This document shows, in pieces, positions 51,885 to 60,977 of a DNA stretch of 64,000 nt (within the stretch, counting starts at the first letter, position 1; every line of letters starts with the position of its first letter). The notes below the pieces were generated by a model that ran no database searches, was not told the origin of the DNA, and worked only from the letters and a program-made list of their open reading frames with translations. Source of the DNA: Anaeromicrobium sediminis (lineage in GTDB: Bacteria > Bacillota > Clostridia > Peptostreptococcales > Thermotaleaceae); NCBI RefSeq assembly GCF_002270055.1, contig NZ_NIBG01000016.1, forward strand, positions 1-64,000, written 5' to 3'. The position numbers and the translations under genes are program-made.

Positions 51885-52079
51885 TTAAGACTCTGTAGAT
51901 GTAGGTTTTTCAACTTTCTCTAGTGTATCTTTAAACATATTTTCAATGCTAGTACCGAATAAACCAATAACTGCAAGAACTGCAACTGCGATTACTCCTA
52001 ATATAAGACCGTATTCTGTCATACCTTGACCTTTTTCTTCAGTGATTAAACCTTTTAATTTTTTTAACATGTGTATCAC
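51885..52079 (-). CDS. flp: Flp family type IVb pilin
   Basis: 64 residues. Short positive leader, then EEKGQGMTEYGLILGVIAVA: the Flp processing pattern G-x4-EY is clear (G then QGMT then EY). A single hydrophobic helix and a short polar tail (FKDTLEKVEKPTSTES) follow. Processed by the A24 peptidase encoded next, it is the structural subunit of the Tad pilus. AGGAGTG ribosome site. Confidence 0.94.
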   Translation of the reverse strand: MIHMLKKLKGLITEEKGQGMTEYGLILGVIAVAVLAVIGLFGTSIENMFKDTLEKVEKPTSTES

Positions 52080-52086
52080 TCCTTTT

Positions 52087-52440
52087 TTACATTTGTTTTT
52101 TACTCAATTGAATAGTGTTTCCCAATTTTGTTTGGTTTTTTTCAATTTTTCCAGCTGGAAGTTCAATGATTTCCATCGTATGAGGATGGACTTTTCCAAT
52201 TCTTCCAGGCTGTACATTTTCTTCTATTGCTACAACTTTTCCAAAAGAATCAAGATGTAACACATCAATGCTGTAACGCATGAAAAAGGTGTGAATACCT
52301 CGGCAGGGTTGAATATAAAGCGCACAATCAGAAGGTAGATTTTTTGAAAACATGAGTCCTTTTAATCTTTTGAAGAAAGTATTTGCCATATGAACCTTTT
52401 CTGCTAAAACCTGACCATTATCTAGATTAATGAGCTTCAA
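52087..52440 (-). CDS. DUF192 family protein in Tad operon
   Basis: 117 residues with the DUF192 core: LKGLMFSKNLPSDCALYIQP, IHTFFMRYSIDVLHLDSFGKVVAIEENVQPGRIG and MEIIELPAGKI. Function unknown, but DUF192 genes recur in Tad loci. No signal peptide. Translation begins at TTG 52440 behind GGGAGGTGA. It is the first gene after the riboswitch-controlled terminator, so its expression should follow c-di-GMP together with the pilus genes. Confidence 0.87.
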   Translation of the reverse strand: MKLINLDNGQVLAEKVHMANTFFKRLKGLMFSKNLPSDCALYIQPCRGIHTFFMRYSIDVLHLDSFGKVVAIEENVQPGRIGKVHPHTMEIIELPAGKIEKNQTKLGNTIQLSKKQM

Positions 52441-52459
52441 TAAAATTCACCTCCCATAT

Positions 52460-52500
52460 AAAAATAACCCTGCCTTTACCGTAAGGAAAGACAGGGTTAT
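52460..52500 (-). terminator. riboswitch-associated terminator before the Tad operon
   Basis: On the minus strand ATAACCCTGTCTTT pairs with AAAGGCAGGGTTAT, loop CCTTACGGT, then TTTTTAT. It is strong and lies 20 bases before the first ribosome site. CCTTACGGTAA in and beside the loop can pair with TTACCGAAGG at the aptamer 3' end, giving a candidate antiterminator. Confidence 0.8.
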
Positions 52501-52524
52501 GATAACCAAATAGTAAGTGCCTAT

Positions 52525-52617
52525 CCACCTTCGGTAACTGGCTGGCATAGTGTAAGATACACCTTAGCCCCTATAGCTTTGCGTCACTGGATTTCACCAG
52601 TTTTGCCATTATCGAGT
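52525..52617 (-). ncRNA. c-di-GMP-I (GEMM-I) riboswitch
   Basis: On the minus strand: GATAATGGCAAAACTGG, then CCAGTGACGCAAAGCTATAG, GGGCTAAGG, and GCCAGCCAGTTACCGAAGG. The conserved blocks GGCAAA, GTGACGCAAAGC and TTACCGA identify a c-di-GMP-I aptamer closely similar to the one at 42635. It heads the Tad pilus operon, with a strong terminator between aptamer and first gene. If ligand holds TTACCGA in the aptamer, the terminator can form, predicting an OFF switch. Confidence 0.93.
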
Positions 52618-52869
52618 TTTTGTTGCACTTGATTCTTATTTAAATTTTATAATCAAACTAACTATACAACAATAGGTCTTTGGACCTGCTTGCGACAAAT
52701 TTAGACTTTGAAATGAATTTAAAAGTGATACTTGTAGAGGGCTGATAAATAGTAAAATAGCTTTTGAGAGAAGGATTAACCACTTAAATTAAAACTTAAA
52801 AACATAGGGTAAAGTAATTTTTTACAATAAAGTAAAAAAATGTAAAAAATAATAAATACTATTACAATA
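52618..52869. other. divergent intergenic region, Tad leader and activase gene
   Basis: A+T-rich with an imperfect inverted repeat GGTCTTTGGACC at 52675-52686. It must hold the minus-strand Tad promoter, but no near-consensus -35/-10 pair stands out. No gene seen. Confidence 0.4.
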
Positions 52870-52922
52870 ATACATAAAATTTTTTTCAAAAACGTATCAT
52901 TGGATACGTAAATTTTATGTAT
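52870..52922 (+). promoter_or_regulatory. nested inverted repeats upstream of the activase gene
   Basis: Outer arms ATACATAAAATTT (52870-52882) and AAATTTTATGTAT (52910-52922) are exact reverse complements. Inside them ACGTATC (52892-52898) and GATACGT (52903-52909) form a second perfect inverted repeat around ATTG. A TATAAT-like box follows at 52930-52935, so this is most likely an operator array next to the promoter. Confidence 0.6.
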
Positions 52923-53011
52923 CTTATACTATAATGAGAATAAATATCAAAAGAAAAAGGAAATCATTGCTAAAACGGAAGTGACCATTATATTACAAAA
53001 GGAGAAATATT

Positions 53012-56000
53012 ATGTATAGTTTAGGAATTGATATTGGATATGCTTCTATAAAGCTAGTAATTATAAATGAAAAAAATGAAATAAAAGAAACAAGATATAT
53101 TCTCCATAAGGGAGATATGGGTACAGTATTATTAAAAGCACTTGAAGAAGTGGGAGAATTATATGGTAAGGATAATATTAGCCATATTGGACTTACAGGT
53201 GAAGGAGCAAAGAGATTTGAAAAATTAAATAAAGACCTTTGGTTTAACGAAGTCTATTGTTTAGTTGAAGGAAGCCTAGGAATAAACGAAAATATAGGCT
53301 CTATTATAGAAATTGGAGCACAGAGTGCAAAATATATATATGATGTGTCAAATAGGGATAAATCAAGAATTGGATTTGCTATGAATTCAAGTTGTTCAGC
53401 AGGAACAGGGTCATTTCTAGAAGAACAGGTATCTCGTTTAGGTCTTAAGTTAGAAGATTATTCTGAGTATATAAAAAAAGCCACTTCTATTCCTAGAATT
53501 GCAGGCAGATGTAGTGTGTTTGCAAAGACAGATATTATCCATCACCAACAAGAGGGAATAAAGACAGAGGATATGTTGTTAGGATTGGCTTATGCCCTAG
53601 TAAGAAATTATAAGGGTAGTGTTATTAAAAAGACTCCAATTAAGAAACCCATTATCTTTGCAGGAGGAGTAGGACATAACGAGGGAATTATTCAGGCTCT
53701 TAAGGATATTTTAGATCTTGAAGAAGGTGACCTTATTATTCCAAAAGAGTTTCCTGTATTTGGAGCCCTAGGTGCAGCAATAAATGTAAAAGAAAAGGGT
53801 CCTACAGTGACCTTAGATGAATTAATTAAATTTCTAGTAAAAGAAGGTGAGAATCCATCCTTTAGGAAGATGGGAAATGACTTTAATCAAAAACCATTAC
53901 ACTTACGTGGTAAGAGAGAGATTTTAAATAAACATAGGTGTAAGACTATAGGAAAAGATGAAAAAGTAGATGCGTATTTAGGAATTGATATTGGCTCTAC
54001 TAGTACAAACCTAGTTTTAATGGATGAAGAAAATGAAATAATTACTTATAGATATTTAAGAACCCTAGGTGACTCTCTTAATGCAGTACAAAAAGGATTA
54101 GGATCCATATATGAAGAATTTGGTGACCGTGTAACCATAAAAGGCATGGGAACTACAGGATCTGGTAGATATTTAGTAGGGAAGAAGGCAGGATCAGATG
54201 TGATTGTAAATGAGATTACAGCCCAAGCTAAGGCAGCCATAACTATAGATCCAGAAGTAGATACCATCTTTGAAATTGGAGGTCAGGATTCAAAATATAT
54301 TCAGATTGAAAAGGGCGTTGTTGTAGATTTTGAAATGAACAAAATCTGTGCTGCTGGAACTGGATCATTCATTGAAGAGCAGGCAAAGAAATTAGATATT
54401 GCCATAGAAGACTATGGAGATTTAGCACTGAAAAGTGACAACCCTATATATTTAGGGGAGAGGTGTACAGTATTCATAGAAGGGAACATTGCTAATGCAT
54501 TGGCTGAGGGTGCAAAGAAGGAAGATATAGCTTCAGGACTTAGTTATTCCATTGTAAATAACTATTTAAATAGGGTTGTGGGAACAAAGAAGGTTGGGAA
54601 AAAAATATTTTTCCAAGGTGGAGTAACTAACAATCAAGCCGTAGTAAATGCATTTGAATCTGTACTAGGAAAGGAAATAAAGGTTCCTCCTTTCTTTAGT
54701 GTTACAGGGGCATATGGTGTGGCCATTTTAACTAAGGAAAAGATGAAAGGTCAATCAACAAACTTCAAGGGATGGTATCTTGATCAAAATGTGAAAGATG
54801 AATCACTAGAAGTAAGTCCTAAGGAAAAGCATAGTTGGATTGAAGAAAAGATGGAAAAACTATTCTTAAAAGGATACACGGGAAAAATTGATCCTTCTAA
54901 GAAGACAATAGGGATTCCAAGGGTCCTATTTTTACACAAATTATTTACAATGTTTAATGTGTTCTTTAAGGAGTTAGGATTTAATGTTATTCTTTCCGAT
55001 CAAACTAATTCGCATATTGTAGGATTGATTCAAGTCTATTCCTTAGATGAAACTTGTTATCCAATTAAACTTATTAATGGTCACGTGGCTTCATTACTAG
55101 ACAAGGGTGTTGATTATATATTCCTGCCTAGTCTATATACTATGAAGCATGCAAATTCAAAGACTAGGGAGGATTATTCTTGTACATTTATGCAGACAAT
55201 TCCCCAAATGGTGAATTCTGTCATGGACCTAGAAAATAAGGGTATAGAATTACTTGCACCTGCCCTTTCATTTAAATTTGGTAAGAAATATATGGCTAAA
55301 ACATTAATGGATATGGGTGCCCAATTAGGAAAAGGAAAGATAAAGACAATAAGTGCATTACAAAAGGGAATGGGAAGACTTATGGAATATGAAAATGAAG
55401 TTGAAAAATTAGGTAAAGATATTATAGATAATTTAAAACCTGATGAAAAGGCCTTTGTTATCATTACAAGAACATACAATATTGTGGATAAGGGACTTAA
55501 CATGGGAATTCCACAAAAGTTAAGAGAAATGGGTTATAAAGTGTTGAATCTATCCAATCTTCCAGCCCATGATCATGATATATCTAAGGAATATCCTAAT
55601 ATGTATTGGCCCTTTGGTCAACATATCATATCAGGAACTCAGATTGTAAAACAAAATCCTAACCTATATGCCATATACTTATCAAACCACGGATGCGGGC
55701 CAGATAGTATGATAGCCCATTACGTTAAGGATGAAATGAAGGGCAAACCATATTTACACATAGAAGTTGATGAACATGAATCTAGTGTGGGTGTAATCAC
55801 TCGGCTAGAGGCCTTTGTAAACAGTATAGATGGAATAACATCTTCAGGGGAAGAAATTCTTCCAATTGAAAAATATTCTAAGGTTGTTAAGCATAAAAAT
55901 GTAAATATTGGCTCAAATAGTCAAGGAGTAGGAAAACTATATATACCTTATTTATTTCCCTATGGATGTATATATAAAGAGATTTTTAAGAATAAGAGAA

Positions 56001-57001
56001 TTGATGCAGAAGTTCTGCCTATGACAAATGAGGCTTCTCTCAAAATTGGGAAATCATATTCCATGTCTAAGGAATATTTATCATGCTTAGGGTTAATTGG
56101 AGATGTGATGAGCAATATTGATGAAATTAGATCTAATAAGGGGAGTATATATATACCAAAAACTGAGGGAAGTGAAGTCTTTGGTCAATACAATCGTCTT
56201 CTACGTCAAAAGTTAGATGAGGCCAATTATGAAGACGTGAAGATTGTTTCCCCATTTATGGAAGACATGTTAATAGATGAAACTCACTATGGAATAGATA
56301 TGGGTCTAGGTACCATTGCAGGTGACTTGGTGATGACATCGCATATAGAGGTTCGACAAGAATATTTAGATAAAGTATGTGATCTTATTAAAAGAGGTAA
56401 ATTAAATGAACAGAATTTAAAGGAAATGGCTAAGGATATATATGAAGATTTAAAGAAAAGGAATTATTTAAAAAGAGTGTTGGCCCTAGGAGAAGTTAAT
56501 ATTCTCTTCCAACCATTTCTTAATGAATATAGATTAAAAAAGATAGAAGAGGAACATATAAAGATAATATACCAACCTTTAGGAGAACTATTGTGGATGA
56601 GATGGAATGACTATTTTATTAAGGAGAAGAAGAAAAATAAGAGTATGAAAAAACACCTATATGAGTTACAAAACATAATGGGTGAGCTGCATCATATATT
56701 ATGTGAACATAGTCCATACGATAAGGATTTAGGCGAGTTTGTAAATGGGGCAGATAGTAAATTAAAACTATATGCAGGAGGAGATGGAAGATACAGATTT
56801 ACTAAATTATATCGCCATCCTGAAAATATTAACGGTATTATGACTATTGGTTCCATGTATGAAAATACGGCTACCATATTGAACATATTACAAAAGAATT
56901 TTGAAAATGAGGAAATACCACCAATAATTAATCTAGATTTTGATGGAACTAAGCATAATACTATGGAAACTAAAATAAATACTTTTATACACTATATATA
57001 A
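53012..57001 (+). CDS. acyl-CoA dehydratase activase, double-ASKHA fusion with DUF2229
   Basis: 1329 residues. Two consecutive BadF/BcrA-type ATPase domains: residues 1-260 (LGIDIGYASIKLV...SSCSAGTGSFLEEQ) and about 315-590 (LGIDIGSTSTNLV...KICAAGTGSFIEEQ). A CoA-enzyme-activase region (DUF2229) starts near residue 640 (IGIPRVLFLHKLFTMFNVFF) and a long C-terminal part follows. The cysteines in CSAGTG/CAAGTG and RCSVF/RCTVF are the ligands that bridge a 4Fe-4S cluster in HgdC-type activators. Such activators use ATP to fire electrons into 2-hydroxyacyl-CoA dehydratases or related enzymes. No dehydratase gene is adjacent. Ribosome site AAAGGAG. Confidence 0.92.
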   Translation: MYSLGIDIGYASIKLVIINEKNEIKETRYILHKGDMGTVLLKALEEVGELYGKDNISHIGLTGEGAKRFEKLNKDLWFNEVYCLVEGSLGINENIGSIIEIGAQSAKYIYDVSNRDKSRIGFAMNSSCSAGTGSFLEEQVSRLGLKLEDYSEYIKKATSIPRIAGRCSVFAKTDIIHHQQEGIKTEDMLLGLAYALVRNYKGSVIKKTPIKKPIIFAGGVGHNEGIIQALKDILDLEEGDLIIPKEFPVFGALGAAINVKEKGPTVTLDELIKFLVKEGENPSFRKMGNDFNQKPLHLRGKREILNKHRCKTIGKDEKVDAYLGIDIGSTSTNLVLMDEENEIITYRYLRTLGDSLNAVQKGLGSIYEEFGDRVTIKGMGTTGSGRYLVGKKAGSDVIVNEITAQAKAAITIDPEVDTIFEIGGQDSKYIQIEKGVVVDFEMNKICAAGTGSFIEEQAKKLDIAIEDYGDLALKSDNPIYLGERCTVFIEGNIANALAEGAKKEDIASGLSYSIVNNYLNRVVGTKKVGKKIFFQGGVTNNQAVVNAFESVLGKEIKVPPFFSVTGAYGVAILTKEKMKGQSTNFKGWYLDQNVKDESLEVSPKEKHSWIEEKMEKLFLKGYTGKIDPSKKTIGIPRVLFLHKLFTMFNVFFKELGFNVILSDQTNSHIVGLIQVYSLDETCYPIKLINGHVASLLDKGVDYIFLPSLYTMKHANSKTREDYSCTFMQTIPQMVNSVMDLENKGIELLAPALSFKFGKKYMAKTLMDMGAQLGKGKIKTISALQKGMGRLMEYENEVEKLGKDIIDNLKPDEKAFVIITRTYNIVDKGLNMGIPQKLREMGYKVLNLSNLPAHDHDISKEYPNMYWPFGQHIISGTQIVKQNPNLYAIYLSNHGCGPDSMIAHYVKDEMKGKPYLHIEVDEHESSVGVITRLEAFVNSIDGITSSGEEILPIEKYSKVVKHKNVNIGSNSQGVGKLYIPYLFPYGCIYKEIFKNKRIDAEVLPMTNEASLKIGKSYSMSKEYLSCLGLIGDVMSNIDEIRSNKGSIYIPKTEGSEVFGQYNRLLRQKLDEANYEDVKIVSPFMEDMLIDETHYGIDMGLGTIAGDLVMTSHIEVRQEYLDKVCDLIKRGKLNEQNLKEMAKDIYEDLKKRNYLKRVLALGEVNILFQPFLNEYRLKKIEEEHIKIIYQPLGELLWMRWNDYFIKEKKKNKSMKKHLYELQNIMGELHHILCEHSPYDKDLGEFVNGADSKLKLYAGGDGRYRFTKLYRHPENINGIMTIGSMYENTATILNILQKNFENEEIPPIINLDFDGTKHNTMETKINTFIHYI

Positions 57002-57020
57002 TAATTAAGGAGGAATTGTA

Positions 57021-57362
57021 ATGGAAAAAAGAAAGTTTATAAAAAATATACCCTTTGAAGAGGCATTAGTTATGAAGGAGTTAGTGACTTATGAAGAGGG
57101 AAGAGTTGTAAGTAGAACATTAGTACAAAGGGATAATTTAACTATGACTTTATTTGCTTTTGATAAGGGCGAGGGAATAAGTACTCACTCTGCACCAGGA
57201 GATGCTATGGTATATATATTAGATGGTAAGGTAGAAATAAGTATTGGAGACAATCCGAAACTATTATTAGAGGCTGGACAGACTACAGTAATGCCTGCTG
57301 ATATACCTCATGGTTTAGAGGCCGTTGAGAATTTCAAGATGTTACTAATTTTAGTGAAGTAA
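57021..57362 (+). CDS. cupin domain protein
   Basis: 113 residues, one cupin barrel with TLFAFDKGEGISTHSAPGDAMVYILDGKVEISI and AGQTTVMPADIPHGLEA. The metal-binding His set is partial (HS..GD..). It starts 20 bases after the activase stop with AAGGAGG, so the two are co-transcribed. Ligand unknown; a second cupin lies at 58228. Confidence 0.87.
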   Translation: MEKRKFIKNIPFEEALVMKELVTYEEGRVVSRTLVQRDNLTMTLFAFDKGEGISTHSAPGDAMVYILDGKVEISIGDNPKLLLEAGQTTVMPADIPHGLEAVENFKMLLILVK

Positions 57363-57420
57363 TTATGAAGACTAGTAGGGTTTAAATTATTTAAAATTGA
57401 AAAAATAAACGTTAGATGTG

Positions 57421-57462
57421 AAAAGGCAATGGATTTTATAAGTTATCCATTGCCTTTTTTAA
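57421..57462. terminator. bidirectional terminator
   Basis: AAAAGGCAATGGAT pairs with ATCCATTGCCTTTT, then TT; A-run on the other side. Lies between the convergent cupin and Crp/Fnr genes and overlaps the latter's last codons. Confidence 0.82.
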
Positions 57463-58125
57463 CACATTTAAATCTTTTATTGTTATGGAATGGGAATCAT
57501 AGTTAATAAGATTATCTTTTCTCATCTTATTTAACTCCCTAGATAGGGAAGTCCTTTGAACTCCCAATATTTCAGCTAACTCCTTTTTAGTCATATTTAA
57601 CTGGATAGTATTAGACTTTTGAGTGTGGTACTCACAATTTAAAAAATCTATTATGGATTCCCTTAAGGATTTCATAGATATGGATTTTATCTTATTTGTT
57701 AATATGAAAGTTTTATCAGATACACATTTTAAAAACTCAATTAAAAACCTTTTATTATCTTGACAAAGATCTAATAGAAAATCCTTTTGAATATGTAATA
57801 TAACCGTATCTAATTTTGCAAGTATACTCATAGGATAAGTATTGTTATTTCCAAATAATAAGTTAGAACCAATAGATTCTCCCACATGAAACTCTGCTAT
57901 AGTAAGTACATTTCCATTTTCATCAATTCTTTGAACTATTATTTGACCTTGTAAAACCACATCTAGGGTAGAACATTCTTCACTTTCCACATGGATTATA
58001 CTGTTTTTATTATACTCACAAATCCTGTGACTATTTTTATTAAATATGTCTATAAGCTCTTCTTTAGAAAAATCTTTAAACAGGTTATGTAGTTGTAAGA
58101 TATGTATATAATTTGATAACTCCAT
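57436..58125 (-). CDS. Crp/Fnr family transcriptional regulator
   Basis: About 229 residues from ATG 58125 behind GGGAG; the upstream ATG at 58140 overlaps that site. Cyclic-nucleotide-binding-like barrel (residues 20-140: STLDVVLQGQIIVQRIDENGNVLTIAEFHVGESIG) and a C-terminal Crp helix-turn-helix (MTKKELAEILGVQRTSLSRELNKMRKDNLI). No Fnr-type Cys cluster at the N-terminus. Divergent from a cupin gene across a perfect palindrome at 58152. Effector unknown; clostridial relatives respond to redox, NO or heme. Confidence 0.9.
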   Translation of the reverse strand: MELSNYIHILQLHNLFKDFSKEELIDIFNKNSHRICEYNKNSIIHVESEECSTLDVVLQGQIIVQRIDENGNVLTIAEFHVGESIGSNLLFGNNNTYPMSILAKLDTVILHIQKDFLLDLCQDNKRFLIEFLKCVSDKTFILTNKIKSISMKSLRESIIDFLNCEYHTQKSNTIQLNMTKKELAEILGVQRTSLSRELNKMRKDNLINYDSHSITIKDLNVLKKAMDNL

Positions 58126-58151
58126 AAAATTTTCTCCCATATATATAAATT

Positions 58152-58167
58152 AGTTACCATGGTAACT
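58152..58167. promoter_or_regulatory. perfect palindrome in divergent Crp/Fnr-cupin promoter region
   Basis: AGTTACCATGGTAACT is an exact 16-base palindrome, about 27 bases before the Crp/Fnr start and 60 before the cupin start. Its size and symmetry suit a Crp/Fnr-family dimer. Confidence 0.65.
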
Positions 58168-58227
58168 GCTAAAATATATTTTAAATTATATTATATAATT
58201 AACAATATTTAAAGGAGGAAGAAAACC

Positions 58228-58554
58228 ATGTTAGAAAAGGTTTATGAATATAAGATGTTAAATGAAAAGATAATTGAAAGGATAATAGATGATGAGAATG
58301 TGGCACTAAATCATATGATACTTACAAAGGGAACAGGACTGCCTGAGCATTACTCAAATTCTAATGTATATATGATAATTATAAGAGGGACAATGACTAT
58401 TCAACTAGGAGATGAAGAGGCACGCACATATGAAGCTGGAAAGCTTTTAAATATTCCCTACAATGTGAAGATGAATGTGAAAAATTTTGACGATGGAGTT
58501 TTAGAGTTCTTTGTAGTAAAGGCTCCAAATCCTAAAAATTATAAAAGTGAATAG
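58228..58554 (+). CDS. cupin domain protein
   Basis: 108 residues. Single cupin barrel (TKGTGLPEHYSNSNVYMIIIRGTMTIQLGDEEARTYEAGKLLNIPYNVKMNV). Divergent from the Crp/Fnr gene, sharing its palindromic site, and thus a probable target. Ribosome site AAAGGAGG. Own terminator at 58612. Confidence 0.86.
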   Translation: MLEKVYEYKMLNEKIIERIIDDENVALNHMILTKGTGLPEHYSNSNVYMIIIRGTMTIQLGDEEARTYEAGKLLNIPYNVKMNVKNFDDGVLEFFVVKAPNPKNYKSE

Positions 58555-58611
58555 ATTAATATAAAAAAGATAAATCTTAATATTTTCTTTATATTTTTCT
58601 GATATGATATA

Positions 58612-58650
58612 AAATATCCCCTATTATTATAATAGGGGATATTTTAATGT
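58612..58650 (+). terminator. rho-independent terminator
   Basis: AAAATATCCCCTATTA pairs with TAATAGGGGATATTTT over TTA. Ends the cupin transcript. Confidence 0.85.
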
Positions 58651-58741
58651 ATGAGTATAGACTTTATAATAGAGTTAAAGAAAGATATTACGGGCAATAT
58701 TATATGAGTACTGATAGATTGTAAATATGGGAGAGATATGA

Positions 58742-59428
58742 ATGAAGAATATACTGATTGTGGATGATGAAATTAAAATTACAGAGCTATTAGAGGCCTT
58801 TTTAAAAGTAGAGGGTTATAATATTTATAAGGCCTATGAGGGAAAGGGTGCCTTAGATATATTTGAAAGGGAAGAAATTCACCTTATAATATTGGATCTG
58901 ATGCTTCCAATAATCAGTGGAGAAGACATATGTAAAAAGATTAGGGCTAAATCTGATGTTCCCATAATTATGCTTACAGCAAAGGTTGATGAAGAAAATA
59001 AAATAGAAGGTCTAAGTATAGGAGCCGATGATTATATAACAAAGCCCTTTAGTGCAAGGGAACTTGTAAGTAGGGTGGCAGCTATTATGAGAAGAGCTTA
59101 TAAGGAAGATAATCCACAGGCTCAGAAGTTTGCATTTAATGATGGGGATTTAGAGGTGGATATGAAGTTATTAACTGTAATGAAAAAGGGAATGAAAATT
59201 AAGTTTACACCAAATGAATTTAAAATACTAAAAATATTAATTTCTAATAGAGGTACAATTTTATCTAGGGATACTCTTGTGGAAAAGGCATTTGGGATCG
59301 ATTTTGATGGTATTGATAGAACTGTGGATGTTCACATAAAGAATATAAGACATAAGATAGAGGACAATCCTAAGGAGCCACAGTATATTGAAACGGTTTA
59401 TGGCATGGGATATAAATTTAATTTTTAG
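58742..59428 (+). CDS. OmpR/PhoB family response regulator
   Basis: 228 residues. Receiver domain with NILIVDDE, phospho-Asp in IILDLMLPIISGED and Lys in YITKPFS; winged-helix output domain ending IDRTVDVHIKNIRHKI...YGMGYKF. First gene of a two-component operon; nine bases separate it from the kinase. Ribosome site GGGAGAG. Confidence 0.93.
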   Translation: MKNILIVDDEIKITELLEAFLKVEGYNIYKAYEGKGALDIFEREEIHLIILDLMLPIISGEDICKKIRAKSDVPIIMLTAKVDEENKIEGLSIGADDYITKPFSARELVSRVAAIMRRAYKEDNPQAQKFAFNDGDLEVDMKLLTVMKKGMKIKFTPNEFKILKILISNRGTILSRDTLVEKAFGIDFDGIDRTVDVHIKNIRHKIEDNPKEPQYIETVYGMGYKFNF

Positions 59429-59437
59429 GGGTGGAGT

Positions 59438-60823
59438 ATGGAGATAAAACTTATAAATAAATTAATAATTAGTTTTTTAATCGTAATATTACTATCTACT
59501 GTTTTGGGTCTTGCCATAAGTAATTATAAAATAGATAAGAATTTTGAGAAGTACTTAGAAGATAAAAAAAATAAAACTGTTGCTACTGTTGTTGATATTG
59601 TAGAGAATAATTGTGATGAAGAGACTGCTATAGAGCGTTCACAGGATATAGAGCTACTTGCTAAAAGTGAACAATTGTATATTAGGGTGGAAGATTTAGA
59701 TGGAAAGATTACCTTTGAAACAAAGAAGAACTATGTAAATGCTATGAAGGATGAATCAACTATGGATTCTAATGATATGATACAAAAGACCTTTGATCCT
59801 AAATATTACAAGGAAGAAAAATATGAATTAGTAAAGTATAATAGAAAAATCGGGAATGTGATTATAGGATACTATGGTTTAGATAATTGTACTAGTCGTG
59901 ATTTACAGATGAAGGATACCATAACTAATACTTTAATAGAAACGGCCCTTGGGACATTAATGATAGGAATAATAATAAGTATATTTTTAGCAAGACACTT
60001 TTCTATCCCTTTAAAAAATATGACTAAAACTACAAATGAAATTAGAAAGGGAAATTTAGATGTATGTTTAGATGAAAAGAGTAGCACCTATGAGATAAAT
60101 GAATTGTCTAATGCAATTAAATATCTAGTAAAGAGTCTTGAGAATAAGGATATGCTTAGGAAAAGACTTGCATCTGATATGTCCCACGAAATTAGAACTC
60201 CTCTAATGACTTTACAAAATACCATGGAGGCATTTTTATATGGAGTCTGGGAGCCTACAAAGGAAAGGCTTGAAAGTTGTTATGAGGAGACCATAAGACT
60301 TTCCAAATTAGTGGATAGACTTAAGGACATAAATAAATTAGAAGAGGAAAGTATAAAGTTAAATATGAAGGAGTTTAATATTACAGATGAACTAAATCAG
60401 CTATTAGAGTTATTTAGACCCCAATATGAAAATAAAAATATTAATCTGATTTTTAAATCTGATGGAGACATATTAATAAATTCTGACAAGGATAAAATAA
60501 AGCAAGTTATAGTTAACTTACTTAATAATGCTTATAACTATACAGATAAAAATGGTAAAGTGGAAGTGACACTAGAAAAAAGGGACAAGAATATAGTCAT
60601 AGCTGTTAAGGATAATGGTATAGGTATATCTAAAGATGACTTACCATTCATATTTGAAAGGTTTTATAGAATTGATGAGACTAGGAACAGAAAAACAGGA
60701 GGCATGGGAATCGGGCTAACTATATCAGAAGCACTAGTTAATGCCCTTGGTGGTACTATTAATGCTGAAAGTAAATTAGGTGAAGGGTCTATATTTATTG
60801 TAAGGCTACCAATTAAAAATTAA
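59438..60823 (+). CDS. sensor histidine kinase
   Basis: 461 residues. TM1 (about 9-28), extracytoplasmic segment, TM2 (about 168-190), HAMP (ARHFSIPLKNMTKTTNEIRKG), HisKA with SDMSHEIRTPLMTL, N box NLLNNAYNYT and G box GGMGIGLTISEALV. Cognate to the preceding response regulator. The operon lies directly before ccdA/tlpA-like genes, which it might control. Confidence 0.92.
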   Translation: MEIKLINKLIISFLIVILLSTVLGLAISNYKIDKNFEKYLEDKKNKTVATVVDIVENNCDEETAIERSQDIELLAKSEQLYIRVEDLDGKITFETKKNYVNAMKDESTMDSNDMIQKTFDPKYYKEEKYELVKYNRKIGNVIIGYYGLDNCTSRDLQMKDTITNTLIETALGTLMIGIIISIFLARHFSIPLKNMTKTTNEIRKGNLDVCLDEKSSTYEINELSNAIKYLVKSLENKDMLRKRLASDMSHEIRTPLMTLQNTMEAFLYGVWEPTKERLESCYEETIRLSKLVDRLKDINKLEEESIKLNMKEFNITDELNQLLELFRPQYENKNINLIFKSDGDILINSDKDKIKQVIVNLLNNAYNYTDKNGKVEVTLEKRDKNIVIAVKDNGIGISKDDLPFIFERFYRIDETRNRKTGGMGIGLTISEALVNALGGTINAESKLGEGSIFIVRLPIKN

Positions 60824-60977
60824 CTTTCATGTTTATTAGACTATTAAAGGGTATATATTAAATAAAATATTATCCTATTAATATATCTTTATATTTTCTT
60901 TACAATGTTTTGTTAAAATATAGGAGAACCCAAAAAATATTAGATAAGGGTTAATATATGGTTTAGGAGGAACGTAT

